This document shows positions 43,865 to 56,800 of a DNA stretch of 64,000 nt, piece after piece. Positions within the stretch are counted from its first letter, which is position 1; every line of letters starts with the position of its first letter. The translations under genes were made by a program, and so were the position numbers. The stretch comes from Craurococcus roseus (lineage in GTDB: Bacteria; Pseudomonadota; Alphaproteobacteria; Acetobacterales; Acetobacteraceae): the NCBI RefSeq assembly GCF_039523795.1, contig NZ_BAAAFZ010000047.1:38724-102723 (forward strand), written 5' to 3'. The notes beneath the pieces are model-generated. The model was given only the letters and a program-made list of their open reading frames with translations. It was not told the origin of the DNA and did not search any database.

Positions 43865-43978
43865 AGTTGAATATGAAATCGGAACAATAACTCCGGACGC
43901 AAACTCGCGCTTGCCTTCCTCGCGAAAACGTCATTCAATGCTCTCGCATTCGCGAGATCATTTGGCCGCGAGGTTTTC

Positions 43979-44188
43979 ATGGCCCACCCCGTCTTCCTCA
44001 GGACATCCCTCGCGTCCGGCTACGCCGCGGACAGTCACGCGGCATACGCGCCCGATTGGAAGCCGTTGGAACCCGCGAAGCGGCTGTTGCGGCGCTTGAA
44101 CCGGTGGGCCGCCCCCGGGTACCGCCCGGAATTGCACTACATGCGCGGCGGCCGCACCCCGGGCGCGAAGTCCCTGTCCGCGCGCTGA
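43979..44188 (+). CDS. small hypothetical protein
   Basis: A 69-residue basic ORF with GAGG 5 nt before ATG 43979. It has no signal peptide or known domain; WKPLEPAKRLLRRLNRWAAPGYRPELHYM is its most structured-looking stretch. A small hairpin (TCTCGC/GCGAGA, 43942-43957) lies upstream, and CGCCG-TT-CGGCG follows its stop near 44190-44205. Good ribosome site and flanking hairpins favour a real gene, but there is no homology evidence. Confidence 0.42.
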   Translation: MAHPVFLRTSLASGYAADSHAAYAPDWKPLEPAKRLLRRLNRWAAPGYRPELHYMRGGRTPGAKSLSAR

Positions 44189-44334
44189 CGTCGCCGTTCG
44201 GCGTCCCGTTCCGCGTGGCTTGGCGGTTGTTCTGGCGGACGGCAGAGACTACCTCAGCGCCGTCCGCCCGAACGGGCCCCAGCGAAGCGATGCCAGTTCG
44301 CGGCCCTTGCCGCGCCGCGCCGGAACGAATGCAC

Positions 44335-44919
44335 ATGAGCGACCCCGCCGAAACCCCACCGGCACCCGACCGGGCGGAACAACCCGACACGGCCGCTGGA
44401 GCGGCCGCCGGCACGCCGGAAGAACGCGTCGCGGCCCTCGAAGCGGAGGTGGCGCAGCTCCGCGACCGCTGGCTCCGCGCTGAGGCCGAGACCCAGAACT
44501 TCCGCGCCCGGGCCGAGCGCCAGATCGCGGACGCCCGCAACTACGCCATCCAGAAGTTCGCCCGTGACGTGGTGGAAGCGGCGGAGAACCTGCGTCGCGG
44601 CCTCGACGCCCTGCCCCCGCCCGCGCCGGACGAGAGCGATTTGCTGGCCAAGCTGCGCGGCGGCTTCGAGGGCGTGGAGCGCTCCTTCCTTTCCGTGTTG
44701 GAGCGCAACGGCGTCGTCCGGCGCGACGTCGTGGGCGAGCCCTTCGACCCCGAATTCCACCAGGCCATGGCCGAGCAGCCCGCCACCGGGGACGCGAAGC
44801 CGGGCACCGTGCTGCAAGCCTGGACGCCGGCCTGGATCTTGAACGGCCGCTTGCTGAAGCCCGCCATGGTGGTGGTCGCCGCCGGCGCCGCCGCCAAGCC
44901 GCAGGACACGGCCGCCTAA
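44335..44919 (+). CDS. grpE: nucleotide exchange factor GrpE
   Basis: A 194-residue GrpE. The N-terminal coiled coil (EERVAALEAEVAQLRDRWLRAEAE) precedes NFRARAERQIADARNYAIQKFARDVVEAAENLRRGLDAL. The C-terminal beta domain has GVVRRDVVGEPFDPEFHQAM and TVLQAWTPAWILNGRLLKPAMVVV, matching the family. It releases ADP from DnaK. ATG 44335 is preferred by spacing to GGAACG; ATG 44329 is two codons upstream. hrcA, often adjacent in alphaproteobacteria, is not here. Confidence 0.95.
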   Translation: MSDPAETPPAPDRAEQPDTAAGAAAGTPEERVAALEAEVAQLRDRWLRAEAETQNFRARAERQIADARNYAIQKFARDVVEAAENLRRGLDALPPPAPDESDLLAKLRGGFEGVERSFLSVLERNGVVRRDVVGEPFDPEFHQAMAEQPATGDAKPGTVLQAWTPAWILNGRLLKPAMVVVAAGAAAKPQDTAA

Positions 44920-44936
44920 GTTTTCATCACTCGTCG

Positions 44937-45010
44937 CCGGCGCCCGCACTTGTTCGGCCGTGGCGCCGGAATACATCACAGGGTAGCGGCCCGCCCCGGT
45001 CACGGCGGGC
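44937..45010 (+). repeat. two hairpins in the grpE-dnaK spacer
   Basis: CCGGCGCC (44937-44944) pairs with GGCGCCGG (44962-44969). GCCCGCC (44989-44995) pairs with GGCGGGC (45004-45010). Both stems are perfect and GC-only, in the 194-bp spacer before dnaK. No T-tract or CIRCE element is seen. They may terminate grpE, stabilise the dnaK transcript or form a thermosensitive leader. Confidence 0.5.
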
Positions 45011-45113
45011 GGGTCCGCCATCCATCCGACCACCCCCAAGGGGAACTCAACTGGGGACGGGCGCGGCGCCGATCGGCGGGCCGCCCCCGCCCGCCGCGAA
45101 GGAGCCTGAACGG

Positions 45114-47072
<1,959 letters not shown>

Positions 47073-47088
47073 GCTCTGCCAGATGTGT

Positions 47089-47122
47089 GGCGCCCGGTCC
47101 CGGCCGTTCGGGGCCGGGCGCC
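47089..47122 (+). terminator. strong hairpin between dnaK and dnaJ
   Basis: GGCGCCCGG (47089-47097) pairs with CCGGGCGCC (47114-47122), extended inward by one G:U and three C:G pairs, leaving an 8-nt loop. The 13-bp stem starts 17 nt after the dnaK stop. With no T-tract it may act as a processing or attenuation site that lowers dnaJ relative to dnaK. Confidence 0.55.
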
Positions 47123-47190
47123 CGCGTGTCCGGAGCGCGGCGTGACCGCTGCGGCGTTCCACGCGCCTTGACCGAAGGAACCCGGCCGAC

Positions 47191-48348
<1,158 letters not shown>

Positions 48349-48416
48349 CCGGCGCCGCTCGGTTGACGCCGCGGAAGCCGCTCCGGTAAGGCCGCGGCGA
48401 CTCCGCGAAAGCCGCG

Positions 48417-50402
48417 ATGCCGCCCGACATCCCGACCGACCCCGGCCCCTACGCGGCCTTCATCGCCCGCTACCTGATGCAGCCCGTGGCGCCGGGCTCG
48501 TCGGAGCCGCGCGCCGCCGCCGAAACGGAAGCGGCAGTCGGCGGCGACCGCTGGTTCTGGGCCGACGACAACGCGAAGGTACTGGAATTCCTGACGCTCC
48601 CGGCGGTCTGGCGCCGGCACCCGCGCGAGGTGGCGGACGCCTTCCGGTTCCTGGCATCGCTCTGCCACGGCCCATTCATCCTCCGCCGCCGCGGCCACCC
48701 GCGCTTGGAAGAGGTGTCGAACGACGGCGGCGGCCGCGCCCGCTTCGCCCACACCTTCATGTCGATCGAATGCGACCTGCCCAAGGGGGTGGTCCAGGTG
48801 GGCATGCGGTTCCACGACGGCCGCAACGCGCGCAACCTCACGCTGACCGGCAACCACGTGCAGTTCGTCCAAGGCGGGGTCCGCCACACGCTCGATGCCG
48901 AGGACGCGATCGCCGCCTGGGACATCCGGCGCGGGGATGACGGACGACTCCGCCTCTGGCACGCCAGCGAGCTGTTCTTCGACGGCGGCGGGACGCGGCT
49001 GCGCCTCGGCCGTTTGACCTACGCCTACGGCTTCGACGCGCGCTCCATGGCGATCGACGCGGAAGCGGCGCTCGACCTCGACCCCGCCGCCGGCGACGTG
49101 TCCGAGGTGGTGCTGACCATCGGGCAGGACGACCTCAGCCACGGCGCCGGCGGCGTCGGCTACGGCGCGCTGCACGCGGAGGTGCCGGGGCCGGCGCCGC
49201 CGCTGCGCGTCCTGGCCGGCGAGCCCGCCAAGCGCCGCCACCCGGCGCCGGGCGCCGCGTACTGGTGCCTGGCCCAGCGGGACGGCATGCGGGGCTTCGC
49301 GCTCGGCATCCATTCCCTGCCGCGCGAACCCGCGCGCGTCTCGGCGTTCCGCGTGGCCGGCCGGGTCCCGGACCGCCTGCACTGGGTGGCCAGCGAACAC
49401 CTGTTCCCCGCGCCGGCGCGGGGCGCGCGGCTGGTGGCGGCGGAGCGGAAGTGGATCACCTCCGGCGGGTTCTACGACCGCGTTTCCGATTGCGCCGGGC
49501 TGCTGCGCGGCCACGACGCCGCCCCCGGGGCCGTGCCCCTGGACCTCTCGGTCTCCTACGACTACGGCGCGGAGCTGGGCGCCTTCGCCCGCTGCGTGCG
49601 CGGCCTCTCCGGGGACGGCGGCCCGTCCGACCCGCGGCTGCGCGACGAGGCGCGCGCCCTGTACGACCGCTATCTCGGAGTCTACGCCGAGAACCTGCTG
49701 GGCGCGCACCGCGGCGGCGATGCCGGCGCCGTGTTCTCGCGCCCCCTCGCCTTCGTGGCGCAAAGCCTGGTGGACATGCTCGCCGCCACGGGCGAGGCGC
49801 GCTACCGGGAGATGCTGCGCGGGGCGATGGAAGTGCTGCTGGCCTTCCAGCGCACGCAAACCGACGTGGCCGGCGGGCCCAGCGCCGTGTTCCTGATGGG
49901 GCAGAGCGGCGGCTCGGCCGTCCCCTTCATGGATTGCCACAGCGCCGCGCTGCTGGCGCTGGTGCGGGCGATGCCGGTGCTGGAGGACGAGCGCTTCGCG
50001 GCGGCCCTAGACCACGGCCTGGGCGCCTACTGCCTCGCCACCCTGCGGTTCGAGCTGGGCCGGCTGCGGAGCAAGCAGGACACGGTCGGGGTCGATTTCG
50101 TGGACTCCGCCGGGAAGCGGCGCGTCATGGGCGGCGAGTGGAATTTCTGCGCCGCCCTGACGCTGCGCGCCTTCAAGGCGCTGCGGCGGTCGCGCCACCC
50201 CGCGATCCAGGCGATCGAGGAGAAGCACCGGGACCGCCTCGGCCTGCTCGCCGCCGTCATGCACGACCAGATCCGGCGCTCCATGCGGCCGCGGGAGGGC
50301 GGCGCCCTGGAAGTCCGCACCTCGGTCCTGTCTGGCGAGGGCAATTCCGAAACGCAGCCCTGGGCGGCGCTGGCGCTCGCCGAGGACGCCCTGGACGACT
50401 GA
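48417..50402 (+). CDS. large hypothetical protein (661 residues), possibly helical-toroid enzyme
   Basis: I do not recognise this protein. It has no signal peptide or membrane segment. Residues about 40-330 look mainly beta (SIECDLPKGVVQVGMRFHDGRNARNLTLTG, RLRLGRLTYAYGF). Residues 380-660 are helical with recurrent motifs (ARALYDRYLGVYAENLLGAH, GEARYREMLRGAMEVLLAFQR, SGGSAVPFMDCHSAALLALVRAMPVL, GGEWNFCAALTLRAFKAL) reminiscent of alpha/alpha-barrel carbohydrate enzymes. Conserved-looking acidic and aromatic residues (DCHSA, GEWNF) could form an active site. With the next gene (36 nt away) it interrupts the dnaJ-dapB neighbourhood. Confidence 0.75.
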   Translation: MPPDIPTDPGPYAAFIARYLMQPVAPGSSEPRAAAETEAAVGGDRWFWADDNAKVLEFLTLPAVWRRHPREVADAFRFLASLCHGPFILRRRGHPRLEEVSNDGGGRARFAHTFMSIECDLPKGVVQVGMRFHDGRNARNLTLTGNHVQFVQGGVRHTLDAEDAIAAWDIRRGDDGRLRLWHASELFFDGGGTRLRLGRLTYAYGFDARSMAIDAEAALDLDPAAGDVSEVVLTIGQDDLSHGAGGVGYGALHAEVPGPAPPLRVLAGEPAKRRHPAPGAAYWCLAQRDGMRGFALGIHSLPREPARVSAFRVAGRVPDRLHWVASEHLFPAPARGARLVAAERKWITSGGFYDRVSDCAGLLRGHDAAPGAVPLDLSVSYDYGAELGAFARCVRGLSGDGGPSDPRLRDEARALYDRYLGVYAENLLGAHRGGDAGAVFSRPLAFVAQSLVDMLAATGEARYREMLRGAMEVLLAFQRTQTDVAGGPSAVFLMGQSGGSAVPFMDCHSAALLALVRAMPVLEDERFAAALDHGLGAYCLATLRFELGRLRSKQDTVGVDFVDSAGKRRVMGGEWNFCAALTLRAFKALRRSRHPAIQAIEEKHRDRLGLLAAVMHDQIRRSMRPREGGALEVRTSVLSGEGNSETQPWAALALAEDALDD

Positions 50403-50437
50403 ACGCGCGGCCCGCCGCGGGCGGAAGGCCCCCCCAA

Positions 50438-51685
50438 TTGCAGACCATCCGCGACCTCGCCGAACTGGACGCCAAGATCGACGAGTGCGACCGCGCCGAG
50501 CGCGTGTCCGACGACGCCTTGCGCGCGGTGTTCGGCACCTTCCGCATGGAGCCGCCGGCGTCCCTGCCCCCGGACCCCTTCTCGCCCGAGTACCGCGAGT
50601 TCCAGCTCGGCCTCCACCGCGACGTCGCCGGCCGCCCCTACTCCACCGCCAACGAGGAAACGCCCTTCGACGTGGAGCGCGCGGCGCTCCGCCCCTTCCC
50701 CTTCAGCACCGGCAGCGGCCAGACCGCGGGCGAGCACTTCATGGCGGTGGAACTCCTGCTGCGTGCGATGGCGCTGCCGCCGAACGCCCGTGTGCTGGAG
50801 TTCGGGCCGGGCTGGGGCAACACCACCGTCATGCTGGCCAAGCTCGGCCACCGCGTCACCGCCGTGGACATCGAGCCGCGCTTCTGCGAGCTGATCCGCC
50901 GCCGCGCCGCGCGCGAGGGCGTCGAGGTGGAGGTGGTGAACGCCGACTTCCTGTGGGCGGAGGGGGCCGGCGCGCGGTTCGACGCCGCGCTGTTCTTCGA
51001 GTGCTTCCACCACTGCGCCGACCACCTGCGCCTGCTGCGGGCCTTGCGCGGGGCGCTGGCGCCGGGCGGGCGCGTCTTCTTCGGCGCCGAGCCGATCACG
51101 CCCGGCTTCCCGATGCCGTGGGGCCTGCGGCTGGACGGCAACTCGCTGTGGGCGATCCGCAAGAACGGCTGGATGGAGCTCGGCTTCCGCGACGACTACT
51201 TCCAGCAGGCGCTGGCGCGCACCGGCTGGTTCGGCCGCAAGCACGCCTGCCCGGACCCGGCTTGGCTCACGGTCTGGGAGGCCGGCCGGCGCGAGGAAAC
51301 GGTGCTGCGCTTCCCGGCCGACAAGCCGCCCATCCAAACAGCGGTCGGGCAGCGGCGCGGCGGCCTCCTCGAATTCCTCGGCGCGGAGGGCACCGGCGCC
51401 TACGGCCCCTACGTGGCCCTGCCGAGCGGCCGCTACGTCGCCCGCCTCCGGTTCCGCGCCGGCTGGGCGGCCGGGGGGACGGCGGTGCTGGACGTGTCCG
51501 CCGACGTCGGGGAAGCCCGGATCGCCTCCAAGCCCTTCGAGGCGGCCCGGCTCGCGGAGGCGGGCATGGCGGTGGAGCTGCCCTTCGAGGCCGCGTCGGA
51601 CCTGGCCGGCGTCGAGGTCCGCCTGTTCTGCCGGCCCGGCTTCACCGGTGCGTTGGAAGCGGTGGAGATCGCCCCGGTCGCCTAG
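50438..51685 (+). CDS. SAM-dependent methyltransferase with C-terminal beta domain
   Basis: A 415-residue protein. The Rossmann core has VLEFGPGWGNTTVMLAKLGHRVTAVDIEP (motif I and acidic loop) and FFECFHHCADHLRLLRAL. After residue about 300 comes a separate beta-rich domain (GAYGPYVALPSGRYVARLRF, VEVRLFCRPGF) like a carbohydrate-binding sandwich. The best start is TTG 50438, preceded by GGAAGG at about 10 nt; the next ATG (50547) would cut a helical N-terminus. It may methylate a glycan and probably works with the preceding unknown gene. Confidence 0.82.
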   Translation: MQTIRDLAELDAKIDECDRAERVSDDALRAVFGTFRMEPPASLPPDPFSPEYREFQLGLHRDVAGRPYSTANEETPFDVERAALRPFPFSTGSGQTAGEHFMAVELLLRAMALPPNARVLEFGPGWGNTTVMLAKLGHRVTAVDIEPRFCELIRRRAAREGVEVEVVNADFLWAEGAGARFDAALFFECFHHCADHLRLLRALRGALAPGGRVFFGAEPITPGFPMPWGLRLDGNSLWAIRKNGWMELGFRDDYFQQALARTGWFGRKHACPDPAWLTVWEAGRREETVLRFPADKPPIQTAVGQRRGGLLEFLGAEGTGAYGPYVALPSGRYVARLRFRAGWAAGGTAVLDVSADVGEARIASKPFEAARLAEAGMAVELPFEAASDLAGVEVRLFCRPGFTGALEAVEIAPVA

Positions 51686-52223
51686 CCCGCGGTCGCCCCG
51701 GGCCGAAGCGTCCGGGACGCGCCGGCCGCCGGGCCGACAACGGGTCCGGCCGCGCGCGACCAGCACCGCTCCCGCGGTCGGCAAGCCGCAGCCGCCGATC
51801 CGCAGCAGCGCCGCGCCGCGCGTAGCGGAGCAGGCCGAAGTGGTCGAGCAGCACGGCGGGGCGGTGCCGCGCCCGCCGGTTGCGACGCTGTTGGCCGCGG
51901 CCCCGCCCAGCAGGCCAGGCGAGGTACAGGGAAGCGCGAGGGCGAAAAGGCTGGATCGATGGACTTATTTCTGTTCATTAATGGAACCGAATCGGGAGGG
52001 CGGCGTTGTCCGAAAGCCCGTCGCTTTCCCCCCAGGCGGCGGNNNNNNNNNNNNNNNNNNNNNNNNNGCCCTTTGTCGTTGGACATTCGCCACGCCCGGT
52101 CGCGGCACGGGCGGCGCCCCCCCCTGGCGGGCGGTCTGGAAAAACGAAACAGTAGGACAGTGAGGAAGCAAGGCGACGGGGGCGCTCGCCTCCCGGTCGG
52201 CCGCAACGGAACGGGGAAGCGGC
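51686..52223. other. 538-bp intergenic region with assembly gap, no gene recognised
   Basis: Nothing here has a credible coding signature. A small palindrome GCGTCC-G-GGACGC (51708-51720) follows the methyltransferase stop. A locally AT-richer stretch near 51955-51995 could be a promoter region, but no -35/-10 pair is convincing. Twenty-five N at 52043-52067 hide an unknown length, so a small gene or repeat could be missing. Confidence 0.6.
52043..52067. other. assembly gap (25 N)
   Basis: Twenty-five undetermined bases upstream of dapB. The flanks show no shared sequence from which to guess what was lost. Confidence 0.95.
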
Positions 52224-52964
52224 ATGTCCCTCCGCATCGGAATCATGGGCATCGCCGGCCGGATGGGCCGCCTGCTCGCGGAAGAGGTCGTGGCGGCCGG
52301 CGCCGTGCTGGCCGGCGGCACGGTGCGCGGGGGCGACGCGGGAGCGCTGCTGTCCGCCAGCGACGCCGCGATCGACTTCACCCACGCCTCCGCCGCCGCC
52401 GCCCATGCCGCCTCCGCCGCCGCGGCCGGCAAGCCGTTGGTGCTCGGCACCTCCGGCCTGTCGCCCGAAGCGGAAGCCGCCGTGGCGCGCGCGGCGGAGC
52501 GCGTGCCCGTGGTCTACGCCGCCAACTTCGCGCCCGGCGTGAACCTGGTGCTGGCGCTCGCCGAGCGCATGGCCGCCGCCCTGCCGGCCGAGAACTACGA
52601 CGCTGAAATCGTGGAGATGCACCACCGGCAGAAGGTGGACGCGCCTTCCGGCACCGCGCTGGCGCTCGGCAGGGCCGTCGCCCGTGGCCGCGGCACCACC
52701 TTGGAAGCGGCGGGCGCGGAAAGCGGCCGGGACGGCCATTGCGGCGCGCGGCGCACCGGCGCGATCGGCTTCGCGGCGCTCCGCGGCGGCCAAGTGGTCG
52801 GCGAGCACACCGTGCTGTTCGCCGCCGGCGCCGAGCACATCGCCCTCACCCACCGCTCCTTCGACCGCCGCGCCTACGCCACCGGCGCGGTGCGGGCGGC
52901 CTTGTGGGCGCACGGGAGGGCGCCGGGGCTCTACGACATGAAGCACGTGCTGGGGATGGCGTGA
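52224..52964 (+). CDS. dapB: 4-hydroxy-tetrahydrodipicolinate reductase
   Basis: A 246-residue DapB. The NAD(P)-binding loop is IGIMGIAGRMGRLLAEE. IDFTHASAAAAHAASAAAAGKPLVLGTSGL is the dinucleotide-domain end, and EIVEMHHRQKVDAPSGTALALG contains the catalytic HHRxKxDAPSGTA signature. The C-terminal LTHRSFDRRAYATGAVRAALW is standard. It makes tetrahydrodipicolinate in the lysine/diaminopimelate route. ATG 52224. dapB usually follows dnaJ in relatives; here two accessory genes come between. Confidence 0.97.
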   Translation: MSLRIGIMGIAGRMGRLLAEEVVAAGAVLAGGTVRGGDAGALLSASDAAIDFTHASAAAAHAASAAAAGKPLVLGTSGLSPEAEAAVARAAERVPVVYAANFAPGVNLVLALAERMAAALPAENYDAEIVEMHHRQKVDAPSGTALALGRAVARGRGTTLEAAGAESGRDGHCGARRTGAIGFAALRGGQVVGEHTVLFAAGAEHIALTHRSFDRRAYATGAVRAALWAHGRAPGLYDMKHVLGMA

Positions 52965-53088
52965 GGGCGCCGCCCCTGAACAAACGATTGAATCCGGCTT
53001 GACCCTCTTCTAGCGAACTGCGAGACGCGGTCCGTCCGACCCGCTCCGGGCCAGGACCGAACACGCGAATGGGCCACGTCTAGACGAG

Positions 53089-53867
53089 ATGCTGCGCGGC
53101 GGACTGTTCACGCGCTACTGGCTGGAAGACGGCATCCGCCAGACGAAGGCCTACCGGAACCTCGACGCGGACCGCCTCCGCGACCTCGCGGACGGCACCG
53201 CCGGCCGCTGGTCGGCGCTGGAGGCGATGGCCCGGCCGAGAGGCCGAGACCGAATCCGAGTTCATCTTCCCCGTCCTCGACCGCCTCGGCTGGCACCACC
53301 TGCCGCAGCCGCAGCCCGGCCGCGGGCGGCGCGACGTCGCCGACGCCCTGCTGTTCCTCTCCGAAGCCGCCAAGGACACCGCGCGGCGCGAGCCCGACCA
53401 CGCCGCGCGCTTCCGCCAGGGCGCCGTGGTGGTCGAGAACGAAGCTCGCGGCACCCTCCTCGACCGTTCGGGCGGCAAGGGCGAGGCGCCCTCCTCGCAG
53501 ATCCTCCGCTACCTCAAGCGCGCCGACGGCATACCCGGCAGCGCCGTCCGCTGGGGCCTGCTGACCAACGGCCGCTTCTGGCGGCTCTACTGGTCGGGCG
53601 CCCAGGCGCGCGCCGACGGCTTCTTCGAACTCGACCTGCCGGCGGTGCTCGACCCGTTGCTGGCGCCGCCCGTTCCGGCGGGCGCGCCGCCCGACCACTG
53701 GCTGCGCGTGTTCCTGCTGCTGTTCGGCCGCGACGCGCCGGCCCCGGACGGGCGCGGCCAAGCGGGCGGACGCAGCTTCCTCGACGGCGCCCGTCCGGGG
53801 CCGGCGCTACGAGGAGCGGATCACCGACAGCCTTTCGGAAGCCGTCTTCGACCGCGTCTTCCCGCGC
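53089..53867 (+). pseudogene. frameshifted N-terminal (nuclease) part of Type IIG-like restriction-modification gene
   Basis: Three reading frames are needed to follow one protein. From ATG 53089 the frame gives FTRYWLEDGIRQTKAYRNLD up to about 53236. An apparent extra base moves it to the frame with FIFPVLDRLGWHHLPQPQ, RRDVADALLFL and VVVENEARGTLLDR. A second extra base near 53791 moves it to the frame of GRRYEERITDSLSEAVFDRVFP, which continues into the methylase ORF. The VADALLF...VVENEA part resembles the N-terminal PD-(D/E)XK-like domain of Type IIG enzymes. Both shifts lie in short G/C runs, so sequencing error is as likely as real inactivation. Confidence 0.7.
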
Positions 53868-56800
53868 ATGGTATCCGCGCTCGCCGCCGCCGACCCGGAA
53901 GCCAGCCCCACCGACGCCGCGTGGCGCGAAGCGGTGAAAGAGGCGGCGCTGACGCTGCTGCTCCGCTTCCTCTTCGTGCTTTACGCCGAGGACCGCGACC
54001 TGCTGCCCGTCGAACATCCGGGGTACGGGCGCTACTCCCTTCGCGCCCTCCGCGACGATGCCGAGGGGGTGGCCGAAGGGCGCCTCGCCGTTTCGGCGCG
54101 GCGCGATTCGTGGTGGCGGCGCGCCACCGACCTGTTCCGCGCCATCGCCGAAGGCGATCCGGAACTCGCCCTGCCCGCCTACAACGGCGGCCTGTTCGAC
54201 GACGCGGAGCACCCGCTGCTCCGCCGCGCCGCCATTCCCGACGCCGAACTCGCGCCCATCCTCGACGACCTTTCGCGCGCGCGGACCGAGGACGGCCGCC
54301 GCCGCATCCAGTACCGCGACCTGGCGGTGCAGCAGCTCGGCGCCGTGTACGAACGCCTGTTGGAGCGCGACGTGGCTGCGGACGCGGCCGCGCCGGCGGG
54401 CGTTTCCGTCGCCGGCAACGCCACCGCGCGACACCGCACCGGCTCCTTCTACACCACGGACGCGCTGGTCTCGCTCATCATCGACGAGGCGGTCGGCCCG
54501 ATTCTCGAAGAAAAGCGCCGCGCCTTCGCCGCGCGCGCCGAAGCCTTGCAGGGCGACCGCCGCCCCGCCGCCGACCGCTCCGCCGACCTCGCCCGCTCCG
54601 ACGCGGCAGCGGCCTTCCTCTCGCTCCGCGTCTGCGACCCGGCCATGGGCTCCGGCCACTTCCTCGTCTCCTTGGTGGACTACCTCGCCGAGAACACGCT
54701 GATCGCCATGTCGGAGGCCGCCTCGGTCGGCGGGCAGGGTTACGTCTCGCCGGTCGCCACGGAACTCGCCGCGCTGCGCGCCGGCATCGAGGCCAAGGCG
54801 AAGGCCGAGGGCTGGGAGGTGCGGCCGGAGCACCTGGACGCATCGGCGCTGGTCCGCCGCTTCATCCTCAAGCGGGTGGTCCACGGCGTGGACGCCAACC
54901 CGCTCGCGGTGGAGCTCGCCAAGCTCTCGCTCTGGCTCCACTGCTTCACGGTGGGCGCGCCGCTCTCCTTCCTCGACCACCACCTGCGCGCCGGCGACAG
55001 CCTGCTCGGCGAGTGGGTGGGCGAGGCGCGGGCCGACCTCGAGGCGGAATACGGCCTCGCCGTCTCGATCAGCGACGCCGTGGGCGCGCGCACGGCCATG
55101 GCGGAGATCGAGCGCCGGCCCGACTCCGACCTCGCCGAGGTCAAGGAAAGCGCCGAGCTGTTCCGCGAGCTGCGCGCCGGCACGGCAGGGCTGCGCGCCT
55201 TCCTCGACCTCCGCCACGCCCGGCGCTGGCTGCCGCCGGCCAAGGACTCGCCCGCGGCCATCGGCGTCGCCGCCTTCTTCGGCGGCGCCTGGGGCGATCC
55301 CGTCGCGGTCCTGGCGGGGCGGGAGGAACTCCGCGCGCCCGGCCCGGAGGCGCCCGACATCGTCAAAGCCGCCAAGCGCACGCCCGCCGCCGCGGCATTC
55401 GCCGCCTTCGGCCAGTGGCGAGCATCGGCGGAGCGTTTGGCCGCCGAGCACCGCCTGCTGCACTGGCAACCGGAGTTCCCCGCCGTCTGGACCGGATGGG
55501 AAGGCTCGCCGCCCACCGGCGGCTTCGACGCGGTGATCGGCAACCCGCCCTACGTGCGGCAGGAAGCGATCAAGGCGCGCAAGCCGGCGCTCAAAGGCCT
55601 TTACCGCGCCTTCGACGGCGCCGCCGACCTCTACGTCTATTTCTACGAGCAGGGCCTGAAGCTGCTTCGGCCCGGCGGGCGGCTCTCCTACGTCGTCACC
55701 AACAAGTGGCTGAAAGCCGGCTACGCGGAGGAACTGCGCGGGCTGCTGGCGCGCGACGCCTGGGTAGAGGCGGTGATGGACTTCGGCCACGCCAAGGGCT
55801 TCTTCCCCGACGCCGACGTGATGCCCTGCGTCCTCGTCGCGCGGAAGCCGGACGGGCGCGAGGAGCCGCCGGAACAGGTCTCGGTGGCGGTGATCCCGCG
55901 CGACCTGGTGGAGATGGCCCGGCTCCCGGCGCAGGTGGCGGCCGCCGCCTTCCCGATGCCGCGCCTCTCGCTCGGCGCCGGCGCTTGGGTGCTGGAGCCG
56001 CCGGAGGTGGCGGCGTTGCTGGCGAAGATACGGGAGGCCGGCACGCCGCTGCGGGAGTACGCCGGTGTCGGCCCGATGTACGGCATCAAGACCGGCTACA
56101 ACGACGCTTTTGTCATCGACAGTGCGACGCGCGAGCGGCTGATCCGCGAGGACGCGCGCAGCGAGGAGATCATCAAACCCTACCTGCGCGGCCAGGACAT
56201 AGACCGCTGGACCTCGGACTGGGCCGGGCAGTGGATGATTTTCGCCCGGCACGGTACGGACATCGACGCCTACCCCGCCATCCGCCGGCACCTGGAAGCC
56301 TACCGCGTTGGGCTTGAGCCGCGGCCGCCTGAATGGGAGCGCGACCATCCAAGTGGAGAGTGGCCCGGCAGAAAGCCCGGGGCTTACCAGTGGTACGAGA
56401 TACAAGACAATGTGGCCTACTACGCGGAGTTCGCGCGTCCGAAGATTGTCTACAACGACATCATGTGGAGAACACAGTTTTCGTTGGATCAATCTGGCGC
56501 GCTGATCAACAATACCGCTTACTTTTTGTCGTCGCCTGACGCTTGGTTGGTTGCCGTACTTAACGGGTCAGCGGGATGGTACTTTTCCTGGCGGCACGCA
56601 CAACACGCCAAGGACGAGGCCCTTCGCTACTTCAATATCTTTATGGAAATTTACCTGGTGCCTGAGCCCGGCCCGCACGCGGAACCGGCCGCCGCCGCCG
56701 TCGCCGCGCTCTGCGCCATCCAGGACGAAGCCCACGCCGCCCGCCGCGTGCTCGCCGGTTGGTACCGCGGCGAATGGGGCATCGAGAAGCTGCCGAACGC

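Noticed and set aside
51642..51854. 70-residue leftward frame after the methyltransferase (LLDHFGLLRYARRG...)
   Set aside because: It is Arg-rich, overlaps the methyltransferase end and has no supporting signal. A decayed gene cannot be excluded but is not supported.
53514..56492. 992-residue leftward open frame opposite the restriction-modification gene
   Set aside because: It is a high-GC shadow frame; the rightward strand has the NPPY and DPAMGSG motifs and recognisable homology throughout.
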